Positions 13,283-21,744 of a stretch of 40,789 nt of DNA are shown piece after piece. The DNA is from Streptomyces sp. (lineage in GTDB: Bacteria; Actinomycetota; Actinomycetes; Streptomycetales; Streptomycetaceae), in assembly GCF_031181705.1 (NCBI RefSeq), contig NZ_JAPSKN010000021.1, positions 1-40,789 on the forward strand, in the 5' to 3' direction. The notes beneath the pieces are model-generated. The model did no database searches and was not told where the DNA came from. It saw nothing but the letters and a program-made list of their open reading frames with translations. The stretch's first letter is position 1. Every line of letters starts with the position of its first letter. The translations under genes and the position numbers were made by a program.

Positions 13283-14980
13283 ATGGCCGCCACCCCGCAG
13301 AACCCTGCCGCCGCGACTCCCCGCCGCAAGGTGAGCCGTCACCGCGGTGAGGGTCAGTGGGCCGCGGGGCACTTCACCCCGCTGAACGGCAACGAGCAGT
13401 TCAAGAAGGACGACGACGGTCTCAATGTGCGGACACGCATTGAGACGATCTACTCCAAGCGGGGCTTCGACTCGATCGACCCGAACGACCTGCGCGGCCG
13501 GATGCGCTGGTGGGGTCTGTACACCCAGCGCAAGCCCGGCATCGACGGCGGCAAGACCGCGGTGCTGGAGCCGGAGGAGCTGGACGACGAGTACTTCATG
13601 CTGCGGGTCCGCATCGACGGCGGGGCGCTGACCACCCGCCAGCTGCGGGTCATCGGCGAGGTCTCGCAGGAGTTCGCGCGCGGGACGGCCGACATCACCG
13701 ACCGGCAGAACGTCCAGTACCACTGGATCCGCATCGAGGACGTGCCCGAGATCTGGAACCGGCTGGAGGGCGTGGGCCTGTCCACGGTCACCGCCTGCGG
13801 CGACACCCCGCGCGTGATGATCGGCTCCCCGGTGGCGGGCATCGCCGAGGACGAGATCATCGACGCCACCCCGGCCCTTGAGGAGATGAAGCGCCGGGTG
13901 CTGAACAACCCGGCGTACTCGAACCTCCCCCGCAAGTTCAAGACGGCCATCTCGGGCTCGCCGCTGCTGGACGTGGTGCACGAGATCAACGACGTCGCGT
14001 TCGTCGGCGTGACCCACCCCGAGCACGGCCCCGGCTTCGACGTGTGGGTCGGCGGCGGCCTGTCCACCAACCCCAAGCTGGGCGTGCGGCTGGGCGCCTG
14101 GGTGTCGATCGACGACGTGCCGGACGTCTACGAGGGCGTCATCTCGATCTTCCGCGACTACGGCTACCGGCGGCTGCGCAACCGCGCCCGCCTGAAGTTC
14201 CTCGTCGCCGACTGGGGCGCGGAGAAGTTCCGGCAGGTGCTGGAGGACGAGTACCTCAAGCGCAAGCTGACCGACGGGCCCGCCCCGGAGCAGCCGTCCA
14301 GCCAGTGGCGTGACCACATCGGTGTGCACCGGCAGAAGGACGGCCGCTTCTACGTCGGCTTCGCCCCGCGCGTGGGACGCGTCGACGGCGCGACGCTCAC
14401 GAAGATCGCCGACCTCGCCGAGGCCCACGGCTCGGGCCGGGTGCGCACCACCGTCGAGCAGAAGATGATCGTCCTCGACGTCGAGCAGGACCGGGTCGAC
14501 TCGCTCGTCGAGGGTCTGGAGGCGCTCGACCTCACGGCCCGGCCCTCCTCGTTCCGGCGGGGCACCATGGCCTGCACCGGCATCGAGTTCTGCAAGCTCG
14601 CCATCGTCGAGACCAAGCAGCGCGGCGCGCAGCTCATCGACGAACTGGAGCGCCGCCTGCCGGACTTCGACGAGCCGCTCACCATCAACCTCAACGGCTG
14701 CCCGAACGCCTGCGCCCGTATCCAGGTCGCGGACATCGGTCTCAAGGGCCAGCTGGTCCTGAACGACCGGGGCGAGCAGGTCGAGGGCTACCAGGTGCAC
14801 CTGGGCGGCGCGCTGGGCCTGGAGGCCGGGTTCGGCCGCAAGGTGCGCGGCCTGAAGGTCACCTCCGACGAGCTGCCGGACTACATCGAGCGCGTGCTGA
14901 AGCGGTTCCAGGCCGAGCGCGAGGCCGGCGAGCGGTTCGCCGCGTGGGCCGCCCGGGCCGGCGAGGAGGCGCTGTCGTGA
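13283..14980 (+). CDS. sirA: Ferredoxin-dependent assimilatory sulfite reductase
   Basis: This 565-aa siroheme/[4Fe-4S] enzyme reduces sulfite to sulfide with six electrons. The cluster ligands are visible as MACTGIEFCKLA (C431, C437; CX5C) and NGCPNACARI (C473, C477; CX3C). Nitrite/sulfite reductase ferredoxin-like and hemoprotein half-domains alternate twice, as in the family. Y80 (WWGLYTQR) and C172 (TACGDTPR) are 92 residues apart, as are the Tyr and Cys that are cross-linked in the mycobacterial sulfite reductase, which favours sulfite over nitrite as substrate. GAAGGA lies before the ATG at 13283. It begins the operon after the Cys leader peptide and overlaps the next gene by 4 bp. Confidence 0.93.
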   Translation: MAATPQNPAAATPRRKVSRHRGEGQWAAGHFTPLNGNEQFKKDDDGLNVRTRIETIYSKRGFDSIDPNDLRGRMRWWGLYTQRKPGIDGGKTAVLEPEELDDEYFMLRVRIDGGALTTRQLRVIGEVSQEFARGTADITDRQNVQYHWIRIEDVPEIWNRLEGVGLSTVTACGDTPRVMIGSPVAGIAEDEIIDATPALEEMKRRVLNNPAYSNLPRKFKTAISGSPLLDVVHEINDVAFVGVTHPEHGPGFDVWVGGGLSTNPKLGVRLGAWVSIDDVPDVYEGVISIFRDYGYRRLRNRARLKFLVADWGAEKFRQVLEDEYLKRKLTDGPAPEQPSSQWRDHIGVHRQKDGRFYVGFAPRVGRVDGATLTKIADLAEAHGSGRVRTTVEQKMIVLDVEQDRVDSLVEGLEALDLTARPSSFRRGTMACTGIEFCKLAIVETKQRGAQLIDELERRLPDFDEPLTINLNGCPNACARIQVADIGLKGQLVLNDRGEQVEGYQVHLGGALGLEAGFGRKVRGLKVTSDELPDYIERVLKRFQAEREAGERFAAWAARAGEEALS

Positions 14981-15156
14981 GCGAGCGGATGGCCCCGTTC
15001 TACTGCCCGTACTGCGGGGACGAGGACCTGCGGCCGAGCGAGGAGGGGCACGGCGCGTGGGAATGCGCGGCGTGCAGCCGGGCCTTCCAGCTGAAGTTCC
15101 TCGGGCTGCTGGCCCAGGGGCTGAAGCGATCCGACTCCGGAGGGGGACAGATATGA
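14977..15156 (+). CDS. Small zinc-ribbon-like protein between sulfite reductase and cysH
   Basis: The 59-aa protein carries two CXXC pairs: FYCPYCGDEDL (residues 10 and 13) and WECAACSRAF (30 and 33), suited to binding Zn or an Fe-S centre. The GTG start overlaps the sulfite reductase stop (GTGA), and its own stop overlaps the cysH ATG, so the three are translationally coupled. Corynebacterium glutamicum has a small gene (cysX) in the same place in its cysIXHDN cluster, proposed as a redox partner. I consider this a positional counterpart but cannot show homology, so no symbol is given. Possible roles are electron transfer or assembly of the neighbouring Fe-S reductases. Confidence 0.82.
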   Translation: MSERMAPFYCPYCGDEDLRPSEEGHGAWECAACSRAFQLKFLGLLAQGLKRSDSGGGQI

Positions 15157-15863
15157 CGACCGCTCAGCGAGAGCGCACCTCGGAAGAGTTGAAGGCGCTC
15201 GCCGAACAGGCGGGCCGTGACCTGGAGGACGCCTCCGCGCTGGAGATCCTCCGGTGGGCGGCCGAGACGTTCGGCAAGCGCTTCTGCGTGACCTCCTCCA
15301 TGGAGGACGCGGTGGTCGCCCACCTCGCCTCCCGCGCGATGCCCGGCGTCGACGTCGTCTTCCTCGACACCGGCTACCACTTCGAGGAGACCATCGGCAC
15401 CCGTGACGCGGTCGACGCCGTGATGGACGTCAACGTCATCACGCTCACTCCCCGTCAGACGGTCGCCGAGCAGGACGCCGAGTACGGTCCCAAGCTGCAC
15501 GAGCGCGATCCCGACCTGTGCTGCAGGCTGCGCAAGGTCCAGCCGCTGGAAGAGGGCCTCGAGGGCTACCAGGCCTGGGCGACCGGCCTGCGCCGCGACG
15601 AGTCCCCGACCCGGGCGAACACCCCGGTGGTCGGCTGGGACGAGAAGCGGCAGAAGGTCAAGATCTCCCCCATCGCCCGCTGGACCCAGGACGACGTGGA
15701 CGCCTACGTCACCGAACACGGCGTGCTGACCAACCCGCTGCTGACGGACGGCTACGCCTCCGTGGGCTGCGCACCCTGCACCCGCCGGGTCCTGGCGGGC
15801 GAGGACGCCCGGGCCGGCCGCTGGGCGGGCCGGGCCAAGACCGAGTGCGGGCTGCACGGATGA
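15153..15863 (+). CDS. cysH: CysH, (phospho)adenylyl-sulfate reductase of the Fe-S (APS) type
   Basis: This 236-aa reductase converts activated sulfate to sulfite. The nucleotide site appears as CVTSSMEDAVVAHLAS (about 45-60), a variant of the PP-loop. The paired cysteines DLCCRLRKV (C123, C124) and GCAPCTRR (C206, C209) are the [4Fe-4S] ligands that distinguish APS reductases from PAPS-specific enzymes. The catalytic Cys is in the C-terminal ECGLHG (C232). GGAGGGGG precedes the ATG, which overlaps the preceding stop. Product sulfite feeds the reductase two genes upstream. Confidence 0.93.
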   Translation: MTTAQRERTSEELKALAEQAGRDLEDASALEILRWAAETFGKRFCVTSSMEDAVVAHLASRAMPGVDVVFLDTGYHFEETIGTRDAVDAVMDVNVITLTPRQTVAEQDAEYGPKLHERDPDLCCRLRKVQPLEEGLEGYQAWATGLRRDESPTRANTPVVGWDEKRQKVKISPIARWTQDDVDAYVTEHGVLTNPLLTDGYASVGCAPCTRRVLAGEDARAGRWAGRAKTECGLHG

Positions 15864-15892
15864 CGACGACTCAGACGATTCAGGAGACCGAC

Positions 15893-16429
15893 GTGACGAC
15901 CGGAGCCACCGTCTGGCTCACGGGTCTGCCGAGTGCGGGCAAGACCACCATCGCCCACGAACTGGCCGGCCGGCTGCGCGAGCAGGGCCGCCGGGTCGAG
16001 GTGCTCGACGGCGACGAGATCCGCGAGTTCCTCTCGGCGGGCCTCGGCTTCAGCCGCGAGGACCGGCACACCAACGTGCAGCGCATCGGCTTCGTCGCCG
16101 AACTGCTCGCCCGCAACGGCGTGCTGGCGCTCGTCCCGGTGATCGCGCCGTACCAGGACAGCCGCGAGGCGGTCCGCAAGCGTCACCAGGCGAACGGCAC
16201 GGCGTACGTCGAGGTGCACGTGGCGACCCCGGTCGAGGTGTGCAGCGAGCGGGACGTGAAGGGCCTGTACGCCAAGCAGGCCGCGGGCGAGCTCACCGGG
16301 CTCACCGGGGTCGACGACCCGTACGAGGAGCCCGCCTCGCCCGATCTGCGCATCGAGTCGCAGCACCAGACCGTGCAGGAGTCCGCGGCGTCGGTGTACG
16401 CCCTGCTGACCGAAAGGGGACTGGCATGA
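15893..16429 (+). CDS. cysC: CysC, adenylyl-sulfate kinase
   Basis: The 178-aa kinase phosphorylates APS to PAPS using ATP. The P-loop GLPSAGKTT is at about residues 11-19, followed by VLDGDEIREFLSAGLGFSRE and EDRHTNVQRIGFVAELLARN, the APS-binding region, and later KGLYAKQAAGELTGLTGVDD and PYEEP. I chose the GTG at 15893 because AGGAG stands 6 nt upstream and the length is typical. An ATG at 15860 overlapping the cysH stop would add 11 residues and is also possible. Its stop overlaps the cysD ATG. Confidence 0.92.
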   Translation: MTTGATVWLTGLPSAGKTTIAHELAGRLREQGRRVEVLDGDEIREFLSAGLGFSREDRHTNVQRIGFVAELLARNGVLALVPVIAPYQDSREAVRKRHQANGTAYVEVHVATPVEVCSERDVKGLYAKQAAGELTGLTGVDDPYEEPASPDLRIESQHQTVQESAASVYALLTERGLA

Positions 16430-17364
16430 CGACGACCGTCGCCACCGTGTCCGAGGAGACCGGCAGCCCGTACGCGCTGTCGCACCTCGACGCCCTCGAG
16501 TCCGAGGCGGTGCACATCTTCCGCGAGGTGGCGGGCGAGTTCGAGCGGCCGGTGATCCTCTTCTCCGGCGGCAAGGACTCCATCGTCATGCTGCACCTGG
16601 CGCTGAAGGCGTTCCGCCCGGCGGCGGTGCCGTTCTCGCTGCTGCACGTCGACACCGGGCACAACTTCCCCGAGGTCCTCGCCTACCGCGACCGCACGGT
16701 CGCCGAGCACGGGCTGCGGCTGCACGTGGCCTCCGTGCAGGACTACATCGACCGCGGGGTGCTCAAGGAGCGCCCCGACGGCACCCGCAACCCGCTGCAG
16801 ACGCTGCCGCTGACCGAGAAGATCCAGGCGGAGAGGTTCGACGCCGTCTTCGGCGGCGGGCGCCGCGACGAGGAGAAGGCCCGGGCCAAGGAGCGGGTGT
16901 TCTCGCTGCGCGACGAGTTCTCCCAGTGGGACCCGCGCCGCCAGCGCCCCGAGCTGTGGAACCTGTACAACGGCCGCCACGCGCCCGGCGAGCACGTGCG
17001 CGTCTTCCCGCTGTCCAACTGGACCGAGCTGGACGTGTGGCAGTACATCGCCCGCGAGGGCATCGAGCTGCCGGAGATCTACTACGCGCACGAGCGCGAG
17101 GTGTTCCGGCGCGGCGGCATGTGGCTGACCGCCGGCGAGTGGGGCGGGCCGAAGGACGGCGAGAGGGTCGAGAAGCGGCTGGTGCGCTACCGGACCGTCG
17201 GTGACATGTCCTGCACCGGCGCGGTGGACTCCGACGCCGACACGATCGAGAAGGTGATCGTGGAGATCGCCGCCTCCCGCCTGACCGAGCGCGGCGCCAC
17301 GCGCGCCGACGACAAGATGTCCGAGGCCGCGATGGAAGACCGCAAGCGCGAGGGGTACTTCTAG
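16426..17364 (+). CDS. cysD: CysD, sulfate adenylyltransferase small subunit
   Basis: The 312-aa catalytic subunit of ATP sulfurylase makes APS from ATP and sulfate, driven by GTP hydrolysis on CysN. The ATP-pyrophosphatase PP-loop is VILFSGGKDSIVMLHLALKA (about 42-61). LLHVDTGHNFPEVLAYRD, FGGGRRDEEKARAKERVFSL and FPLSNWTELDVWQYIAREGI are family hallmarks, and the C-terminus DRKREGYF is conserved. AAAGGGGA precedes the ATG, which overlaps the cysC stop by 4 bp. CysN begins 2 bp after its stop. Confidence 0.95.
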   Translation: MTTTVATVSEETGSPYALSHLDALESEAVHIFREVAGEFERPVILFSGGKDSIVMLHLALKAFRPAAVPFSLLHVDTGHNFPEVLAYRDRTVAEHGLRLHVASVQDYIDRGVLKERPDGTRNPLQTLPLTEKIQAERFDAVFGGGRRDEEKARAKERVFSLRDEFSQWDPRRQRPELWNLYNGRHAPGEHVRVFPLSNWTELDVWQYIAREGIELPEIYYAHEREVFRRGGMWLTAGEWGGPKDGERVEKRLVRYRTVGDMSCTGAVDSDADTIEKVIVEIAASRLTERGATRADDKMSEAAMEDRKREGYF

Positions 17365-17366
17365 AG

Positions 17367-18701
17367 ATGAGCACGATCACGACCGAGGAGCTCTCGGCCA
17401 CCACCCTGCTGCGGTTCGCCACCGCCGGTTCCGTCGACGACGGCAAGTCCACCCTGGTGGGCCGGCTGCTGCACGACTCCAAGTCGGTCCTCACCGACCA
17501 GCTGGAGGCCGTGGAGCGCGCCTCGGCGAGCCGGGGCCAGGACGCGCCGGACCTGGCGCTGCTGACGGACGGCCTGCGGGCCGAGCGGGAGCAGGGCATC
17601 ACCATCGACGTGGCCTACCGCTACTTCGCCACGCCCCGGCGGCGGTTCATCCTCGCCGACACCCCCGGGCACGTGCAGTACACGCGGAACATGGTCACCG
17701 GCGCCTCCACGGCCGAGCTGACGGTGGTCCTGGTCGACGCCCGCAACGGCGTCGTCGAGCAGACCCGCCGGCACGCCGCCATCGCCGCCCTGCTGCGCGT
17801 CCCGCACGTGGTCCTCGCGGTCAACAAGATGGACCTCGTCGGCTACGAGGAGAAGGTGTTCGCTGCCATCGCCGAGGAGTTCACGGCGTACGCGACCGAG
17901 CTGGGCGTCCCCGACGTCACCGCGATCCCGATCTCCGCGCTGGCCGGCGACAACGTGGTGGACCCGTCCTCCCACATGGACTGGTACGGCGGCCCGACCG
18001 TGCTGGAGCACCTGGAGACGGTGCCGGTCAGCCACGACCTGAGCCACTGCCACGCCCGGCTGCCCGTGCAGTACGTGATCCGGCCGCAGAGCGCGGACCA
18101 CCCCGACTACCGGGGGTACGCCGGCCAGATCGCGGCCGGTTCGTTCCGCGTGGGCGAGCAGGTCACCGTGCTGCCGTCGGGCCGCTCCACGAAGATCTCC
18201 GGCATCGACCTGCTCGGCGAGCCGGTCGACGTCGCCTGGACCACCCAGTCGGTGACCCTCCTGCTGGAGGACGACATCGACATCTCGCGCGGCGACCTGA
18301 TCGTGCCCAGCAAGGACGCGCCGCCCACCACCCAGGACATCGAGGCGACCGTCTGCCATGTCGCGGACGCCCCGCTGACCGTCGGGCACCGGGTGCTGCT
18401 CAAGCACGGCACGCGCACGGTCAAGGCGATCGTCAAGGACATCCCGTCCCGGCTCACGCTCGACGACCTGTCCCTGCACCCGCACCCGGGGCAGCTCCTC
18501 GCCAACGACATCGGCCGGGTGAAGATCCGTACCGCCGAGCCGCTGCCGGTCGACTCCTACGCCGACTCGCGGCGCACCGGCTCGTTCATCCTGATCGACC
18601 CGAACGACGGCACGACCCTGACCGCGGGCATGGTCGGCGAGTCCTTCGCCGCCCCCGAGCCGGTCAAGGACGAGTCCGGCGACGACGGGTGGGACTTCTG
18701 A
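17367..18701 (+). CDS. cysN: CysN, sulfate adenylyltransferase large (GTPase) subunit
   Basis: At 444 aa this is a stand-alone CysN without a fused CysC, consistent with the separate cysC gene. EF-Tu-like G motifs are G1 GSVDDGKSTLVGRL (about residue 19), G3 ADTPGHVQYTRNMVTGAST and G4 VNKMDLVGYEEK. Beta-barrel domains follow. It couples GTP hydrolysis to APS synthesis with CysD, whose gene ends 2 bp upstream. It is the last of the tightly packed cys genes; a 223-bp gap with short reading frames follows. Confidence 0.95.
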   Translation: MSTITTEELSATTLLRFATAGSVDDGKSTLVGRLLHDSKSVLTDQLEAVERASASRGQDAPDLALLTDGLRAEREQGITIDVAYRYFATPRRRFILADTPGHVQYTRNMVTGASTAELTVVLVDARNGVVEQTRRHAAIAALLRVPHVVLAVNKMDLVGYEEKVFAAIAEEFTAYATELGVPDVTAIPISALAGDNVVDPSSHMDWYGGPTVLEHLETVPVSHDLSHCHARLPVQYVIRPQSADHPDYRGYAGQIAAGSFRVGEQVTVLPSGRSTKISGIDLLGEPVDVAWTTQSVTLLLEDDIDISRGDLIVPSKDAPPTTQDIEATVCHVADAPLTVGHRVLLKHGTRTVKAIVKDIPSRLTLDDLSLHPHPGQLLANDIGRVKIRTAEPLPVDSYADSRRTGSFILIDPNDGTTLTAGMVGESFAAPEPVKDESGDDGWDF

Positions 18702-18702
18702 C

Positions 18703-18807
18703 ATGAGCTCCCCCGACTTCTACTCCACGTTCGCGAAGGAGGGCGGCCGGGTCGGCAGCGGTGCGCTCGGCAGCGGGCAGGGCGGAGTGGCGCGATGTGT
18801 GCGCTGA
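18703..18807 (+). CDS. Possible 34-aa peptide downstream of cysN
   Basis: The ATG lies one base after the cysN stop, so ribosomes could reinitiate. The product starts MSSPDFYSTFAKEGGRVGSG and ends GVARCVR, with one Cys four residues from the end. No family is recognised. An 18-codon frame starting ATGTGT (18795-18851) overlaps its end. They could be a second Cys-responsive leader ahead of the ABC transporter, or just spacer. Confidence 0.3.
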   Translation: MSSPDFYSTFAKEGGRVGSGALGSGQGGVARCVR

Positions 18808-18924
18808 CGTACGCGCACCGCATGCGCGCCCGCACCCCCCACCGCCGTAGACGAAAACCTGCCGACCTCCCGGCCACGACCTGAAAGACCGTGACCGCCG
18901 GGCCTGGCGAGAGGACCACCTCCC

Positions 18925-20028
18925 GTGCCTGCTTCATCCGTTCCGCGCCGCAGCCTCGCGGTCGTCGCCGCACTTCCCCTGCTCACCCTCGCCGCCTGCG
19001 GCTACGGCTCCCAGGCGCAGGACGACGGCGCCGCCAAGGTGGCCGCCGGAGCGAAGAAGATCGACGGTCTCGACTCCGTCAAGATCGGCTACTTCGGCAA
19101 CCTCACCCACGGCACCGCGCTGGTGGGCGTGCGGAAGGGCTTCTTCCAGAAGGAGCTCGGCGCCACCAAGGTCGAGTCGGCCGTGTTCAACGCCGGCCCC
19201 TCGGAGATCGAGGCGCTCAACTCCGGTTCCATCGACATCGGCTGGATCGGCCCCTCCCCCGCCATCAACGGCTTCACCAAGTCCGGCGGCAAGAACCTGC
19301 GCATCATCGGCGGTTCGGCGTCCGGCGGGGTGAAGCTCGTGGTGAACCCGGACAAGATCAAGTCCCTGAAGGACGTCAAGGGCAAGCGGATCGCGACCCC
19401 GCAGCTGGGCAACACGCAGGACGTGGCGTTCCTCAACTGGGCCGCCGAGCAGGGCTGGAAGGTCGACCCGCAGAGCGGCACGGGCGATGTCACGGTCGTC
19501 CGCAGCGACAACAAGGTCACCCCGGACGCCTTCAAGGCCGGGTCGATCGACGGCGCGTGGGTGCCGGAGCCGACCGCGTCGAAGCTGGTCGCCGAGGGCG
19601 GCAAGGAACTGCTCGACGAGGCGACGCTGTGGCCGGACGGGAAGTTCGTGATCACGAACATCATCGTGCGGCAGGAGTTCCTGAAGAAGCACCCGAAAGT
19701 CGTCGAGGCCGTGCTCAAGGCCTCGGTCACCACCAACAAGTGGATCAACGCCAACCCGGACGCGGCCAAGGAGGCGGCGAACGAGCTCCTGGAGAAGGAG
19801 ACCGGCAAGGCGCTGCCCGCCGAGGTGCTCGACCCGGCGTGGAAGTCGATCCGGTTCACCGACGACCCGCTGGCCGCCACCCTCAACGCCGAGGCGGAGC
19901 ACGCCGTGAAGGCCGGGCTGCTCCAGAAGCCGAACCTGAAGGGCATCTACGACCTCGCGCCGCTGAACGAGGTCCTCAAGGCCGAGGGCGAGCCCACGGT
20001 CGACGACGCCGGTCTCGGCGTCAAGTAA
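18925..20028 (+). CDS. ssuA: SsuA-like sulfonate ABC transporter substrate-binding lipoprotein
   Basis: The 367-aa lipoprotein has a signal peptide PRRSLAVVAALPLLTLAACG with lipobox LAAC, Cys25 being the lipid anchor. The mature part is an NMT1/SsuA-like binding fold: VKIGYFGNLTHGTALVGVRK, FNAGPSEIEALNSGSIDIGW, IGPSPAINGF, VKGKRIATPQLGNTQDVAFL and FKAGSIDGAWVPEPTASKLV. SsuA/TauA proteins bind aliphatic sulfonates or taurine; location in the sulfur cluster supports that. The start is a GTG preceded by GAGAGGA. It is followed by its ATPase and permease. Confidence 0.9.
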   Translation: MPASSVPRRSLAVVAALPLLTLAACGYGSQAQDDGAAKVAAGAKKIDGLDSVKIGYFGNLTHGTALVGVRKGFFQKELGATKVESAVFNAGPSEIEALNSGSIDIGWIGPSPAINGFTKSGGKNLRIIGGSASGGVKLVVNPDKIKSLKDVKGKRIATPQLGNTQDVAFLNWAAEQGWKVDPQSGTGDVTVVRSDNKVTPDAFKAGSIDGAWVPEPTASKLVAEGGKELLDEATLWPDGKFVITNIIVRQEFLKKHPKVVEAVLKASVTTNKWINANPDAAKEAANELLEKETGKALPAEVLDPAWKSIRFTDDPLAATLNAEAEHAVKAGLLQKPNLKGIYDLAPLNEVLKAEGEPTVDDAGLGVK

Positions 20029-20064
20029 GCCCGGATCCCCAAGAGTTCCCAGGAGGTGACGACC

Positions 20065-20853
20065 ATGGCCACGACCCTCGCCAAGGCCGCCGACGGCACC
20101 GAGGCGGCCACGCACGCCGCCCGGATCGAGCACGTCTCGAAGTCGTTCGCGGGCCCCGCCGGGCAGCAGCTCGTCCTCGACGACATCACCCTCGATGTCG
20201 CGCCGGGCGAGTTCGTCACCCTCCTGGGGGCCTCGGGATGCGGCAAGTCCACCCTGCTCAATCTGGTGGCGGGCCTGGACCGGCCCAGCGCCGGCGAGAT
20301 CAGCACGGACGGCCGCCCGGCGCTGATGTTCCAGGAGCACGCGCTGTTCCCGTGGCTGACCGCGGGCAAGAACATCGAACTCGCCCTGAAGCTGCGGGGC
20401 GTGCCGAAGGCCGAGCGCCGCGAGCGGGCGGAGGAGCTGCTCGAACTGGTCCGGCTCAAGGGCGCCTTCGGCAAGCGGGTGCACGAGTTGTCGGGCGGGA
20501 TGCGCCAGCGGGTCGCGCTGGCGCGGGCGCTCGCCCAGGAGAGCCGGCTGCTGCTGATGGACGAGCCGTTCGCGGCGCTGGACGCCATCACGCGGGACGT
20601 GCTGCACGACGAGCTGACCCGCATCTGGCGCGAGACGCGGGTGTCCGTCCTGTTCGTCACGCACAACGTGCGCGAGGCGGTCCGGCTCGCGCAGCGCGTG
20701 GTGCTGCTGTCCTCCCGCCCGGGCCGGATCGCCCGCGAGTGGACCGTCGGCATCCCGCATCCGCGCCGCATCGAGGACACCGCCGTCGCGGAGCTGTCCG
20801 TCGAGATCACCGAAGAACTGCGTGGGGAGATCCGCCGTCATGGCCAGCACTGA
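20065..20853 (+). CDS. ssuB: SsuB-like ABC transporter ATP-binding protein
   Basis: The 262-aa ATPase has Walker A GASGCGKST (about residues 54-62), a Q-loop in LMFQEHALFPWLTAGKNIEL, signature LSGGMRQRVALARAL, Walker B RLLLMDEPFAALD and the switch His in VLFVTHNVREAV. It would energise sulfonate import by the adjacent permease. AGGAGGTGA before the ATG at 20065 is close to ideal and fixes the start. It overlaps the permease gene by 14 bp. Confidence 0.93.
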   Translation: MATTLAKAADGTEAATHAARIEHVSKSFAGPAGQQLVLDDITLDVAPGEFVTLLGASGCGKSTLLNLVAGLDRPSAGEISTDGRPALMFQEHALFPWLTAGKNIELALKLRGVPKAERRERAEELLELVRLKGAFGKRVHELSGGMRQRVALARALAQESRLLLMDEPFAALDAITRDVLHDELTRIWRETRVSVLFVTHNVREAVRLAQRVVLLSSRPGRIAREWTVGIPHPRRIEDTAVAELSVEITEELRGEIRRHGQH

Positions 20854-21739
20854 CTCGACGACGACCGTCGACAAGGACGGCAACGATCTCGCCGGTCTCG
20901 AGGCGGGCCTCGACGCGCTGGAGACGCGGCAGACGTCCCGCAGGCCGTTCCGGCAGACCTTCACCGAGAAGATCCTGCCGCCCGTCCTCGCCGTCGCGCT
21001 GGTGCTGGCGGTCTGGCAGGCTCTCGTCTCGTTCAGGATCGTCGACGACCCCACCAAGCTGCCCTCGCCCGGGGCCGTCTGGGACGTCGTCCACACGGCG
21101 TGGCTCCAGGGCGAGCTGCTCGGCTACATCTGGACCAGCGTCTCGCGCGGCCTGCTCGGCTTCTGCTTCGCGCTGGCGATCGGCACGCCGCTGGGCCTGA
21201 TCGTGGCCCGGGTGAAGTTCGTCCGCGCGGCGATCGGCCCGATCCTGTCGGGTCTGCAGTCCCTGCCGTCGGTCGCCTGGGTGCCGCCGGCGGTGATCTG
21301 GCTGGGTCTGAACAACTCGATGATGTACGCGGTGATCCTGCTCGGCGCAGTCCCGTCGATCGCCAACGGCCTGGTGTCGGGCGTCGACCAGGTGCCGCCG
21401 CTGTTCCTGCGCGCGGGCCGCACGCTCGGCGCGACGGGTCTGAGGGGCACCTGGCACATCGTGCTGCCCGCAGCCCTGCCCGGTTACGTGGCCGGTCTGA
21501 AGCAGGGCTGGGCCTTCTCCTGGCGTTCCCTGATGGCCGCCGAGATCATCGCGTCCTTCCCCGACCTCGGCGTCGGCCTCGGCCAGTTGCTGGAGAACGG
21601 CCGCAACGCCAGCGACATGGCGATGGTCTTCGAGGCGATCCTGCTCATCCTCATCGTCGGCATCGCGATCGACCTGCTGATCTTCAGCCCGCTGGAGCGG
21701 TGGGTGCTGCGCAGTCGCGGCCTGCTGGTGAAGGGCTGA
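20840..21739 (+). CDS. ssuC: SsuC-like ABC transporter permease
   Basis: The 299-aa inner-membrane permease has about six transmembrane segments after a polar N-terminus of 40 residues. The ATPase-contact EAA loop reads LRAGRTLGATGLRGTWHIVL then PAALPGYVAGLKQGW, which with SLPSVAWVPPAVIWLGLNNS is typical of SsuC/TauC permeases. GGGGAGA lies before the ATG, inside the end of the ATPase gene. Together with the two preceding genes it forms a complete importer. Confidence 0.92.
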   Translation: MASTDSTTTVDKDGNDLAGLEAGLDALETRQTSRRPFRQTFTEKILPPVLAVALVLAVWQALVSFRIVDDPTKLPSPGAVWDVVHTAWLQGELLGYIWTSVSRGLLGFCFALAIGTPLGLIVARVKFVRAAIGPILSGLQSLPSVAWVPPAVIWLGLNNSMMYAVILLGAVPSIANGLVSGVDQVPPLFLRAGRTLGATGLRGTWHIVLPAALPGYVAGLKQGWAFSWRSLMAAEIIASFPDLGVGLGQLLENGRNASDMAMVFEAILLILIVGIAIDLLIFSPLERWVLRSRGLLVKG

Positions 21740-21744
21740 GTTCC

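Noticed and set aside
17361..18704. Minus-strand frame covering all of cysN
   Set aside because: Exact antisense shadow of cysN caused by GC-rich third positions.
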